Of a stretch of 64,000 bases of DNA, positions 55,839 through 64,000 are shown piece by piece (positions within the stretch are counted from its first letter, which is position 1; every line of letters starts with the position of its first letter). The notes under the pieces are model-generated. The model searched no databases. It had not been told where the DNA came from and saw nothing but the letters and a program-made list of their open reading frames with translations. Source of the DNA: Alteromonas sp. 1_MG-2023 (GTDB lineage Bacteria > Pseudomonadota > Gammaproteobacteria > Enterobacterales > Alteromonadaceae). A program made the position numbers and the translations under genes. The stretch lies in contig NZ_JAUOQH010000001.1 in the NCBI RefSeq assembly GCF_030547075.1, forward strand, positions 310,001 through 374,000. Reading direction: 5' to 3'.

Positions 55839-58388
55839 TTAAATTACTTCAACCGCAATTAAGTTTTCAGCCCCTTGAGACTTCTCCACCTCAGTGGCGG
55901 GTCGCACTTGGCCTCGCTCAGATACAAATTGAATATTGCTATCTAGGTTGTCACTGTTTACAAACTGACGGAAACGCTTGCGTGATTCTTCACTGTCCAA
56001 AGTGGTCTTCCACTCACATTGATAAGCGCCCACTACGGTTTCCATCTGTGCTTCTAAATCAGCATTGATATTCAACGAGTCGTTCATCACTACCTCTTGC
56101 AAGTAGGCTAAACCACCTTCTAGGTTGTCCATCCATACCGAGGTACGTTGAAGCCTGTCTGCAGTGCGTACATAGAACATCAACACACGGTCGATATACT
56201 TCACTAAAGTTTCGGTATCTAAATCGGTAGCAAATAAATCTGCGTGTCTGGGTTTCATGCCGCCATTACCGCACACATATAAGTTCCAGCCATTTTCCGT
56301 GGCGATTACCCCTATGTCTTTGCTTTGCGCTTCGGCACACTCACGAGTACAACCCGAGACACCAAATTTAATTTTGTGTGGTGCGCGTAAGCCCTTGTAA
56401 CGATTTTCTAAATCGATGGCTGTTTTCACTGAATCTTGCACACCATATCGACACCAAGTGCTCCCTACACAAGACTTAACCGTACGAAGCGATTTCGCAT
56501 AGGCGTGACCGGTTTCAAAGCCACCGTCGATTAGTATTTGCCAAATATCGGGAAGTTGCTCTACACGAGCACCGAATAAGTCGATACGCTGACCACCGGT
56601 AATTTTTGTGTACAAGTTATATTTCTTGGCCACTTCACCTAAAATAATCAGCTTCTCTGGTGTTATCTCACCACCAGCAACCCGCGGAACCACAGAGTAA
56701 GTGCCGTCTTTTTGCATATTACCTAAGTAAATATCGTTGGTATCTTGCAGGGGTAAATGGTCATTTTTAAGAATATAGTCGTTGTAAACCGAGGCTAAAA
56801 TTGAGCCCGCTGCTGGCTTACATATTTCGCAGCCTAATCCTTTACCATGCTTTTCTAGTAACTCATCGAAGGTAGTAATACCGTTTACTTTAACGATATG
56901 GAAAAGCTCTTGACGGGTATGATTGAAGTGCTCACAAATAGCTTTCGATACTTCTACTCCGCGCTTTTCAAGTTCGCTGTCTACCACGTTTTTCAACAGC
57001 GCAGTACAACCACCACAGCCTGTGCTGGCTTTCGTACAACTTTTTACATCACCAAGGCTGCAACACCCTTCGTCGATAGCGGTAACGATGTCGCTTTTAG
57101 CAACGTTGTGACATGAACAAATTGTCGCGGTATCAGGCAGTGCATCAGCACCTAATGCCGGTGCAGAACCAGAACTAGGTAAAATGAGGCTTTCTGGATT
57201 CTCAGGTAAATCAATATCGTTCAGGGCGTACTGTAAGAGGGTATCGTAGTCACTGGTATCCCCTACCAGAACAGCACCAATCACTTTTTGTTGGTTTTCA
57301 TCAACCACTAGCTTCTTATAAACGCCTTCGGGTTGATTAAAATAGGTGTAGCTTTGCGCGCCAGTGGTACGTTCGTGCGCATCACCAATCGAGCCAACTT
57401 CAACGCCCATCAATTTGAGCTTGGTACTCATATCTGCGCCAGTAAATACGGTGTCGCCACCAACTAGTGCGCTTACCGCGGCGCGTGCCATGGTGTAACC
57501 CGGGGCAACTAAACCAAATATACGGTTTTGCCATAATGCACATTCGCCAATCGCGAAAATGTCTGGGTCTGAGGTTAAGCAGTTATCGTCGATAACGATG
57601 CCGCCACGTTCACCAAGGGCTAGATTGGTTTTGCGAGCTAACTGATCGGAAGGGCGAATACCGGCTGAAAACAACACCATGTCGGTTTCAAGAAAAGTAT
57701 CGTCAGCAAATACCATGCGATATCTAGATTGTTCACCCGCTTCAATCACTTGAGTCGCTTTTTGGGTGTGAACGGTTACGCCGAGTGATTCAATCTTGTT
57801 ACGCAGCACATCACCGCCAGTCTCGTCTAATTGCACGGCCATTAATTGCGGAGCAAATTCAACCACGTGGGTTTCAAGACCAGCTTGTTTTAATGCATTG
57901 GCTGCTTCAAGACCTAGTAAGCCACCACCAACAACAACGCCCACTTTGCTTTCTTTAGCCGAATTTTCAATAGCCACTAGGTCATCTATGGTGCGATAAA
58001 CTAAGCAGTGGTCTTGATCATTGCCAGGAATAGGAGGAACAAAAGGGTACGAGCCCGTGGCAAGCACCAACTTATCGTATGAGAAAACTTGACCATCTGC
58101 GGTTAACGCCTTTTTTTCATCACGCAGTAAATCTGTCACCATGGCGTTAGTAACCACGTTTACGCCCCAATCACGATAGACGTCTGCGGTGGTAAGGGCT
58201 AAATCATCAGCACTCGACCCGCTGAAATATGACGACAAATGTACTCGGTCGTAAGCTAGTCTCGACTCGCCACAAAGTACGGTTATGTCAACGTTCTCAC
58301 TGCTTTGATGAAGCTGTTCAACGAAATGATGGCCTACCATTCCGTTACCAACTACTAGAATTCGCGTTTTAGATGCCAAGGTTGTCAT
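55839..58388 (-). CDS. nirB: NADH-dependent assimilatory nitrite reductase, large subunit
   Basis: The start is placed at the ATG at 58388 (MTTLASKTRILVVGNGM, 849 residues), preceded by GGGAGAG; an ATG 12 bp earlier overlaps that site. Domains in order: FAD/NADH oxidoreductase (GNGMVGHHF and LVLATGSYPFVPPIPG, then GVVVGGGLLGLEAANAL), BFD-like 2Fe-2S (ICSCHNV, CTKASTGCGGC), a ferredoxin-like half, and the siroheme/4Fe-4S site (CVGSTWCRYG, CTRECAEAQSKD). The enzyme reduces nitrite to ammonium. It leads the nirBD-nasA-cobA-ybiB operon, with leader control by a terminator just upstream. Confidence 0.95.
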   Translation of the reverse strand: MTTLASKTRILVVGNGMVGHHFVEQLHQSSENVDITVLCGESRLAYDRVHLSSYFSGSSADDLALTTADVYRDWGVNVVTNAMVTDLLRDEKKALTADGQVFSYDKLVLATGSYPFVPPIPGNDQDHCLVYRTIDDLVAIENSAKESKVGVVVGGGLLGLEAANALKQAGLETHVVEFAPQLMAVQLDETGGDVLRNKIESLGVTVHTQKATQVIEAGEQSRYRMVFADDTFLETDMVLFSAGIRPSDQLARKTNLALGERGGIVIDDNCLTSDPDIFAIGECALWQNRIFGLVAPGYTMARAAVSALVGGDTVFTGADMSTKLKLMGVEVGSIGDAHERTTGAQSYTYFNQPEGVYKKLVVDENQQKVIGAVLVGDTSDYDTLLQYALNDIDLPENPESLILPSSGSAPALGADALPDTATICSCHNVAKSDIVTAIDEGCCSLGDVKSCTKASTGCGGCTALLKNVVDSELEKRGVEVSKAICEHFNHTRQELFHIVKVNGITTFDELLEKHGKGLGCEICKPAAGSILASVYNDYILKNDHLPLQDTNDIYLGNMQKDGTYSVVPRVAGGEITPEKLIILGEVAKKYNLYTKITGGQRIDLFGARVEQLPDIWQILIDGGFETGHAYAKSLRTVKSCVGSTWCRYGVQDSVKTAIDLENRYKGLRAPHKIKFGVSGCTRECAEAQSKDIGVIATENGWNLYVCGNGGMKPRHADLFATDLDTETLVKYIDRVLMFYVRTADRLQRTSVWMDNLEGGLAYLQEVVMNDSLNINADLEAQMETVVGAYQCEWKTTLDSEESRKRFRQFVNSDNLDSNIQFVSERGQVRPATEVEKSQGAENLIAVEVI

Positions 58389-58411
58389 GGTCTCTCCCAT
58401 TTATTCGGGAC

Positions 58412-58482
58412 AAAAAAAAGCCCGCATCAACTTTCGTTGATGCGGGCTTCGTTGCCTGTCAAGCGCTACGAGTTATCATAGC
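58412..58482 (-). promoter_or_regulatory. nirB leader: two ANTAR-type hairpins and attenuating terminator
   Basis: On the minus strand, hairpin P1 is GCTATG-ATAACT-CGTAGC (58465-58482): six pairs with one T-G wobble and a six-base loop. After an 8-base linker, P2 is GGC-AACGAA-GCC (58445-58456), with A at loop position 1 and G at position 4. P2's last bases belong to a perfect 12-bp terminator stem GCCCGCATCAAC/GTTGATGCGGGC (58420-58447, GAAA tetraloop) followed by eight T (58412-58419). P2 and the terminator exclude each other. This matches the two-hairpin ANTAR target design. Confidence 0.8.
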
Positions 58483-58544
58483 TATCAAATTTTATGAGCG
58501 AGGTCGCTCTAAACATACACAATGTTTCACACTACTAAAGCATA

Positions 58545-58560
58545 TCCAATATTAGTGCCA
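58545..58560 (-). promoter_or_regulatory. Sigma-54 type promoter of nirB operon
   Basis: Minus-strand TGGCACTAATATTGGA has a perfect TGGCAC (-24) with correct spacing to TTGG, one base off TTGC at -12. A start near 58534 gives a leader of about 146 nt. Confidence 0.6.
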
Positions 58561-58624
58561 GATCATTACCAGCCTGTTTTATAAAGATTTATTTAAAAAA
58601 CAACCTGTATGCACAACCTCAATT

Positions 58625-58662
58625 TGCACCAAACAAAAGCAATTGCGATATCATTTGGTGCA
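58625..58662. promoter_or_regulatory. Candidate NtrC enhancer for nirB
   Basis: TGCACCAAA (58625-58633) and TTTGGTGCA (58654-58662) form a perfect 9-bp inverted repeat, each arm a strong half of the NtrC dyad (TGCACC...GGTGCA). The element is centred about 110 bp upstream of the predicted start. The rest of the gap to 58747 shows only a 7-bp hairpin (58712-58731). Confidence 0.6.
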
Positions 58663-58747
58663 TCATCATAATGTCGATTTAACGCAAGGCATTCTTATTT
58701 TGCGCCAATGACTTTGGTAAATTCACCAAAGCCACTTTGTTTGAAAA

Positions 58748-60313
58748 CTAGGCTAACTTATCTGAGGCAACGCGATAACGTGGATCTTCATTCACGTTAA
58801 TTTCTACGAACTTGTCCGCTTTACGCAGTAAGTTACGGCACTCATCACTAATGTGACGAATATGCAGTTTCTTACCTTGCTGTTCGTATTTATCCGCCAA
58901 CGTATCTAACGCATCAATACCTGAAGAGTCCCAAATTCTAGACTCTTTAAAGTCGATAACTACATGCTCTGGGTCATTAGCAATATCAAACAAGTCTTTG
59001 AAGTGGCTAACTGAACCGAAGAACAAAGGCCCTTCTAAGTCATACACTTTCCAATCGTCGCTATCGATATGGCTCTTAACCTCAATGTGGCGAGCATGCT
59101 TCCACGCAAATACCAAGGCAGAAACGATAACACCTACCACAACTGCAATCGCAAGGTCGGCAATGACCGTGACAGCGGTAACTAAGAACAGAACAAAAGC
59201 ATCTTCTTTATTTACACCACGAATAATACGGAAAGAGGCCCATTCAAAAGTAGCGATAACCACCACGAACATTACGCCAACCAATGCCGCTAGCGGGATC
59301 ATTTCAATTAATGGTGCAGCGAAAAGGATAAAGGCAAGCAATACCAATGCAGCAGTAATACCTGATAAACGCCCACGACCACCAGAGTTAATGTTAATCA
59401 TACTCTGACCAATCATGGCACAACCGCCCATGCCGCCGAAGAAGCCATTTACAGTATTCGCTACGCCCTGACCAACACATTCTTTATTGCCACGGCCACG
59501 GGTGTCTGTCATTTCATCGATAAGTGATAATGTAAGGAGTGACTCAATCAAACCAACCAAACATAAGATGATTGAAGTAGGTAATACAATCATTACGGTT
59601 TCCCACGTGAACGGCACCATAGGTATAGCAAACGTAGGTAACTCACCCGCAAGCGTAGCGCTGGCTTTTTGGGCTTCAGGTAATAAATCACGCACAAAAT
59701 CGATAACCGTACGCGCTTCTAAATCAAGCCCGTGTACCATGGCGGTTACCGTTACAATAGCCACTAACGACGCCGGCACTGCGGTGGTGAGCTTAGGCAG
59801 TAAGTAAATAATCGCCATGGTAAGCGCGACAAGTCCAAGCATCCAATACAACATAGACCCTTGCATCCAGTCCAACTGACCTAACGCATTAACCACTTTA
59901 AACTGGCCTAGCTGAGCAAGGAAAATCACAATGGCTAAGCCATTTACAAACCCTAACATTACCGGGTAAGGCACCAATCGGATAAACTTACCGAGTTTAA
60001 ATATGCCGCAAAGTATTTGCAGCAAACCCGCTAAAATGACGGCGGCAAACAGATATTGCACACCGTGCTGCGCCACTAGCGCTACCATTACAACGGCCAT
60101 GGCACCTGTTGCACCAGAAATCATTCCAGGGCGTCCGCCGATGGCAGAAGTAATAAGTCCCATCATAAAGGCGGCATACAACCCAATCATGGGCTCAACA
60201 CCAGCAACAAATGCAAAAGCAACCGCTTCTGGTACCAGTGCAAGCGCAACGGTAATACCAGACAGCACGTCATTTTTTACATTACTATCTCGATTAGTAA
60301 TTAAATCAAACAT
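58748..60313 (-). CDS. SulP-family anion transporter
   Basis: The 521-residue protein is a SulP transporter: a membrane core ([43 protein letters not shown]) and a C-terminal STAS domain (about residues 415-510, [19 protein letters not shown]). Substrates in this family include sulfate, bicarbonate and other anions; the sequence does not decide. It lies between nirB and nasR, so a link to nitrogen assimilation is possible, but it has its own unit. A nitrate role would be unusual for the family. Confidence 0.88.
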   Translation of the reverse strand: MFDLITNRDSNVKNDVLSGITVALALVPEAVAFAFVAGVEPMIGLYAAFMMGLITSAIGGRPGMISGATGAMAVVMVALVAQHGVQYLFAAVILAGLLQILCGIFKLGKFIRLVPYPVMLGFVNGLAIVIFLAQLGQFKVVNALGQLDWMQGSMLYWMLGLVALTMAIIYLLPKLTTAVPASLVAIVTVTAMVHGLDLEARTVIDFVRDLLPEAQKASATLAGELPTFAIPMVPFTWETVMIVLPTSIILCLVGLIESLLTLSLIDEMTDTRGRGNKECVGQGVANTVNGFFGGMGGCAMIGQSMININSGGRGRLSGITAALVLLAFILFAAPLIEMIPLAALVGVMFVVVIATFEWASFRIIRGVNKEDAFVLFLVTAVTVIADLAIAVVVGVIVSALVFAWKHARHIEVKSHIDSDDWKVYDLEGPLFFGSVSHFKDLFDIANDPEHVVIDFKESRIWDSSGIDALDTLADKYEQQGKKLHIRHISDECRNLLRKADKFVEINVNEDPRYRVASDKLA

Positions 60314-60627
60314 GTTTTCTCAGGAGTCTAAAGGTTTTTAGGATTCGTGCGGTGTCAGTATAGCTGTGGATGCTGTAAATAACTGCCATGCACAATTTTT
60401 GGCGATTCTATCACCATTAGCCCTTAAAATCTTTTAATAGAATGTTAAGGGTGGCGTTGATTTTAAGCTGACAATGCTGGCATTCCATGGCATCGTATCG
60501 GGCTTAATTTATTGCTCTTGTGGTACGCATTGCTTTTATTGCCCTTGATAGAAGCCGGAATCTAGTAGCCCGAATCGTATTCACCTTGCATGGTCTTCAT
60601 TATTTCTTCGACTGATAAGGAGTTAAA
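60314..60627. other. Divergent intergenic region before the small membrane gene
   Basis: A 314-bp gap holds promoters of the SulP and small membrane genes. I see no confident promoter pair or hairpin. Confidence 0.35.
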
Positions 60628-60912
60628 GTGGTCCCTTATTTATTAACTATTTTATGTGTGCTTGTGGCAGGTGCCATTCATTGGTCATTTCCAAAAACGT
60701 TTTGGAAATCAACGCTAATGTCTACCGCGGTCATTTTGCTATTTTCTATTGCTGCCTTATTTATCTTCAAAGCCTCTGGCATGCTAATGAATGAAACTGG
60801 CGAAGATCCCGATTTTTCCGGCAAGCTGCTAATGATTACTGCATTAACGTCTTTTTTCGGTCTGCTGATTTCTATCTTTGTCGGATGGTTTCTTCGTGTG
60901 ATAAGAGCGTAA
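60628..60912 (+). CDS. Small three-helix membrane protein
   Basis: The 94-residue protein starts at a GTG with a good AAGGAG seven bases upstream, and has three predicted membrane helices (about 4-20, 30-50 and 65-90) with a short polar loop (NETGEDPDF). I do not recognise it. It lies just before nasR on the same strand, separated by 327 bp, so it need not be in its operon. Confidence 0.6.
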   Translation: MVPYLLTILCVLVAGAIHWSFPKTFWKSTLMSTAVILLFSIAALFIFKASGMLMNETGEDPDFSGKLLMITALTSFFGLLISIFVGWFLRVIRA

Positions 60913-61239
60913 TAACTAGCGTTTAAATTAGGTGTTTTGGCACAAGCCCTTAGCGAATAGGCTTGGCTAGAATACTGGCTGAATACAAGGCTAGGCTCAG
61001 ACTTAAATGCCGAGTGAAACAGATCATCTTGCACTGTTATCGAGCATTTTTCGTAATGCCTTAGCAAATATCTCTGTTATATCGGTTAAAAGCCACTCCC
61101 CACACTTAAAAAATATAAAAATTACTCAATTAAATTCAAACAGTTAAGTTGAAACCGATAACCACCTGGGATTAAGGCACAAGCATTGCTTTTATTCTTT
61201 ATCAACATTATCTAATGTACGCTAAATTTATAACGTATT
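60913..61239. other. nasR upstream region
   Basis: A 327-bp gap without a gene. No clear promoter, ribosome-binding site for nasR or hairpin was found. Confidence 0.35.
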
Positions 61240-62610
61240 ATGCAAACAGACCATGAGATATCGGCTGCCACGCATTACAGTGATGCCACTAAACGCTTCT
61301 TGCTTGCCGCAAAACGCGCTGAAATAACGGTACTAGAGCAATTATCCAGTAATTGCCGTATTGTGATTTCAGTTCGAAATATGGTGCACGCCCTGCAGCG
61401 AGAGCGTGGTGCAACCAATATTTATTTGGCATCGAAAGGTGAAAGGTTCGCTCAACAACGGGCAAAGCACATTGAAGCAAGCTGTGATACTGAGTCTATG
61501 CTTCGAAGCCAACTCAAGTCACTGTATTTAACCGACAGTCACGACGCCGCTAACCCCCGTCTATTGAGCAGTATTACTTTAGCGTTACAAGGTATGGACT
61601 ACCTGCCTGTACTACGTAAACAAGCAAAAGATTTAACCCTATCCCCGCTAGATTCAACTCGAGCATATTGCCGCTTAGTCGCTGGGCTACTCACCGTCAT
61701 TTTTGAAGCGGCAGATATTGCCAGCGACCCGGTTATAACGCGTATTTTGGTGGCATTGTTTAATTTTATGCAAGGCAAAGAATATGCTGGGCAAGAACGG
61801 GCGTGGGGGGCAATAGGCTTTGCAGAAACCCATTTCGATAGACGATTATGCGATAAACTTAACGCCCTGCAACACGCACAGCAACATCACTTCACCGTAT
61901 TCACTGAATTTGCTCGCACTTGTCACAAAGATGCGTATGCGCTGTTAGACGAAAGTCCGGCTGCACACGATATCAATCAGCTTCGTAAGATGATTGCCCA
62001 GCTTGCCGATGGCAGCCCTATTGCTGCTGAAATTAGTGAAGTCTGGTTTGATGTCGCGACTCGGCGCATTGATGCAATGCAGGAAATTGAAAACAAACTT
62101 ACCGACAGTTTGACCAAAGAAGCGCAAACTAAAGTTAACGATGCTCATCACGAAATGAAGAACCATCAACGGTTAATAGAAAGCTTCACCGATGACCACG
62201 CACAAGATGGTTCACCGCTTACTATGCTGTTCGACCCCACTATGCCTGGTTTAGTAGAAGACAATGACCCTCTTCTAACCTCTTCTAATTTACCTGCTGT
62301 TAGAAAACCTGCAGATATTAGCGAACAGACGCAAACGTTGTCAGCACATCGCTCGTTTTACGATTTGCTAAGAGGACAAGCACAGTATATTGAAGATATG
62401 AGCCGCGAATTAGAAGAAGCGAAACGGGCCATTACTGAGCATAAATTAGTAGATAGAGCCAAGCTTATTCTTATGCAGCAATTCCAGTTAAGTGAGAATG
62501 ATGCCTACCGCAAACTTCAAAAGCAGGCCATGAATGAGCATAAAAAGCTGACTGACATCGCTGCTATCGTGGTTGAAATATCTAATAAAGCCAACCAGCG
62601 CAGCACTTAA
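61240..62610 (+). CDS. nasR: Nitrate/nitrite-responsive antiterminator NasR (NIT-ANTAR)
   Basis: The 456-residue protein has an N-terminal NIT sensor domain (about residues 40-290), recognised by ISVRNMVHALQRERGATNIY and the helical pattern. It ends in an ANTAR RNA-binding domain (about residues 395-450: ITEHKLVDRAKLILMQQFQL, then ENDAYRKLQKQAMNEHKKLT and DIAAIVVEI). NIT-ANTAR proteins such as Klebsiella NasR bind nitrate or nitrite and stop leader terminators in nitrate operons. Two such leaders are present here (nrtA and nirB). The start ATG has no strong ribosome-binding site. Confidence 0.9.
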   Translation: MQTDHEISAATHYSDATKRFLLAAKRAEITVLEQLSSNCRIVISVRNMVHALQRERGATNIYLASKGERFAQQRAKHIEASCDTESMLRSQLKSLYLTDSHDAANPRLLSSITLALQGMDYLPVLRKQAKDLTLSPLDSTRAYCRLVAGLLTVIFEAADIASDPVITRILVALFNFMQGKEYAGQERAWGAIGFAETHFDRRLCDKLNALQHAQQHHFTVFTEFARTCHKDAYALLDESPAAHDINQLRKMIAQLADGSPIAAEISEVWFDVATRRIDAMQEIENKLTDSLTKEAQTKVNDAHHEMKNHQRLIESFTDDHAQDGSPLTMLFDPTMPGLVEDNDPLLTSSNLPAVRKPADISEQTQTLSAHRSFYDLLRGQAQYIEDMSRELEEAKRAITEHKLVDRAKLILMQQFQLSENDAYRKLQKQAMNEHKKLTDIAAIVVEISNKANQRST

Positions 62611-62639
62611 GCTGCACCTAATTCACACCCGTACTACAC

Positions 62640-63257
62640 CTAGACTGCACCTAAAATTAATTTTGGCCATGTGTCCATCCACCCTTTAGATACCACCCGC
62701 TGCGTAAATACCTCAGCTCTAGGGTAACGAGGGTTTATTGAAATAGTACCCACGAAATTATTAACTAAGCCGTAAGGTGCGAGAATATCGAATTCATTCC
62801 CGTGAGCGCTACACCGAATGGCGACACAGGTCTCTTTTTCTATCCAATAGCTTATAGCGTCTTCGCAATCTTTATAAGCCTTATGCCCATGATGTAAATG
62901 CATACGCGCTTGATTCTTCACCTGCCAACACGCAGAAGGTACCTTCGCCGCCAACATCTGCTCTATGTTTTTGTCTGCTTGTTTGGAAGTATCGGAAGGG
63001 TTGAAGTAGATAACATCAATGTCATTTAACGGGGTGGCTTTTCCATAGCCATGGATATCATCCCATATCGCATTACGTAAAAAGCCTGCGGCTAAGTACC
63101 CTTGGGGCAGATTAAGCACGTTGAGCGCAGCTAAACACTGCATGCGATAGAGATCTTCGGCAATAATTCGACTAACAGCTAATCGGGCTTCGCTTTCTGT
63201 AATTTCTATAATTGCTAAGTTTTGGGTGCTTTCGGTGTTCATCATAATAGAAGCCAT
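62640..63257 (-). CDS. Nucleotidyltransferase family protein (DUF925 type)
   Basis: The protein has the nucleotidyltransferase pattern: YLAAGFLRNAIWDDIHG and PLNDIDVIYFN (Asp-x-Asp metal motif). The ATG at 63257 (205 residues) is my choice; TTG at 63293 gives 217 and two Met codons a few residues later are possible. Members of this family add nucleotides or similar groups, with function mostly unknown. It is 43 bp from the PAP2 gene and on the same strand, so an operon is likely. Confidence 0.78.
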   Translation of the reverse strand: MASIMMNTESTQNLAIIEITESEARLAVSRIIAEDLYRMQCLAALNVLNLPQGYLAAGFLRNAIWDDIHGYGKATPLNDIDVIYFNPSDTSKQADKNIEQMLAAKVPSACWQVKNQARMHLHHGHKAYKDCEDAISYWIEKETCVAIRCSAHGNEFDILAPYGLVNNFVGTISINPRYPRAEVFTQRVVSKGWMDTWPKLILGAV

Positions 63258-63299
63258 TTTTCTGTGGAAGCTAATATAAAAAAGCTTATACAAAAACGG

Positions 63300-63974
63300 C
63301 TATGGGTTACTACGAATACGTAAGTTTCGTTGCCACTTAATTACATAGAAACTAAATGCGGCTATCGCCCCGCCTCCTAACCATCCGGCTATTACGTCGG
63401 TCGGCCAATGTACGCCTAATTGCACTCGACTCAGGCCAATCACAAATACCAATAGTGTAGTCAGAGAATATACCCAAACTTTTAATTTAACTTTTGTGAT
63501 AGAAAAGCAAAACAGCCTAGCAATACAGAAGTAAACAAGGGTAGACATCATGGCATGGGCAGAGGGAAAGCTTTGCGTTAATACGGTAACTTGATGGCCA
63601 GACAGCGGCGGTCTAGGGCGGTCTATACCGGCTTTAAGAACAAAGGTAATCACCAAACCTGCCGCTACCGCTATTAATAGCGTAAATGCTTTTTTAGGAT
63701 GCCCGGTCAATTTCAACCAACCAGCGACGGCAAGTGAAAAAAAGATAAGTACTTCATTACTGCCAAGTGCGGTGAAATTTTCAAAGAAGCGTTGAACCAC
63801 CCCCGGCATATCGTCCCACACCAACATTTCAATGACGGCTTTATCAAAAGGCGCTAATACTTCCATGGTGGCAAACAGCATTAGCAGCAAAAAGCCACCA
63901 CCTAATAACACCACCTGCACCGTGGGTGTTTTTACTATTTGCAAATACGCGTTGACCGAACTTCTTACTTCCAT
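63300..63974 (-). CDS. PAP2-family membrane phosphatase
   Basis: The 224-residue membrane protein has the PAP2 acid phosphatase motifs: KAGIDRPRPP, QSFPSAHAMMS (His in place of the canonical SGH form) and SRVQLGVHWPTDVIAG with the catalytic His and Asp. Helices surround these sites. Likely substrates are lipid phosphates such as phosphatidate, phosphatidylglycerophosphate or undecaprenyl pyrophosphate. AGGAG lies about 11 bases before the ATG. Only 26 bp of upstream sequence is in the window. Confidence 0.88.
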   Translation of the reverse strand: MEVRSSVNAYLQIVKTPTVQVVLLGGGFLLLMLFATMEVLAPFDKAVIEMLVWDDMPGVVQRFFENFTALGSNEVLIFFSLAVAGWLKLTGHPKKAFTLLIAVAAGLVITFVLKAGIDRPRPPLSGHQVTVLTQSFPSAHAMMSTLVYFCIARLFCFSITKVKLKVWVYSLTTLLVFVIGLSRVQLGVHWPTDVIAGWLGGGAIAAFSFYVIKWQRNLRIRSNP

Positions 63975-64000
63975 GTTACGTAGCGCTCCTATTGGGGCTA

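Noticed and set aside
58712..58731. Hairpin CTTTGGT/ACCAAAG after the SulP gene as a terminator
   Set aside because: The stem is only seven pairs and no U run follows on the minus strand.
58748..60313. SulP gene as a nitrate transporter
   Set aside because: Position alone suggests it; SulP members carry sulfate, bicarbonate and related anions and the nrtABD system already supplies nitrate uptake.

Overview
The window looks like the chromosome of a marine gammaproteobacterium close to Alteromonas (Alteromonadaceae). The evidence is the gene content and order (tsaD / rpsU-yqeY-dnaG-rpoD, plsY divergent from folB-folK-uppP, srkA and dsbA), a moderate GC content, many TonB/porin-type outer-membrane proteins, several chemoreceptors, and proteins that read like Alteromonas orthologues. 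This assignment is by recognition only; no search was run. I see no insertion sequence, prophage, CRISPR array, tRNA or rRNA.

Layout. 1-5.3 kb: the start of phoB leaving the window on the minus strand, an orphan sensor kinase, rdgC, and a divergent XRE-cupin regulator / BenE transporter pair (ydcN-ydcO type) with palindromic operators between them. 5.4-13.9 kb: an HDOD protein, an M49-like metallopeptidase lipoprotein, hinT, folB-folK-uppP, plsY, an exported nucleotide pyrophosphatase-like enzyme, and tsaD. 14.2-19.2 kb: the macromolecular-synthesis block rpsU-yqeY-dnaG-rpoD. 19.4-28.2 kb: a chemoreceptor, a porin with a tiny PstS-like protein, an RND efflux pump with its adaptor, and a lipoprotein Nudix enzyme. 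28.3-33.7 kb: a probable non-phosphorylative sugar or sugar-acid cluster (class II aldolase, enolase-superfamily dehydratase, lactonase-type amidohydrolase, SDR), split by a two-gene unit of unknown function. 33.9-43.8 kb: acyl-CoA dehydrogenase, DUF3016 protein, ccoG-srkA, a cobalamin riboswitch with a BtuB receptor, dsbA and an HD hydrolase.

43.9-62.6 kb is a complete nitrate assimilation island. A porin and nrtABD cover uptake; nirB-nirD-nasA-cobA plus a TrpD2/YbiB-like gene cover reduction and siroheme supply. A SulP transporter, a small membrane protein and a NIT-ANTAR protein (NasR) follow. Both operons appear to start from sigma-54 type (-24/-12) promoters. Both have a leader RNA that ends in a strong intrinsic terminator. 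Just before it is a small hairpin with a hexanucleotide loop (AxCGAA) whose 3' arm overlaps the terminator's 5' arm. NasR is the expected antiterminator, so the sequence supports a two-key circuit: nitrogen limitation through NtrC/sigma-54, and nitrate or nitrite through NasR acting on two RNA targets. This is the most interesting regulatory system in the window.

The least explained coding DNA is the overlapping gene pair at 30363-31999. Other points of note are an FNR-like site about -40.5 from the predicted ccoG start, a dispersed CGCTCARGGCTGT repeat in two distant intergenic regions, and lipoprotein signals on a Nudix enzyme and possibly on DsbA.
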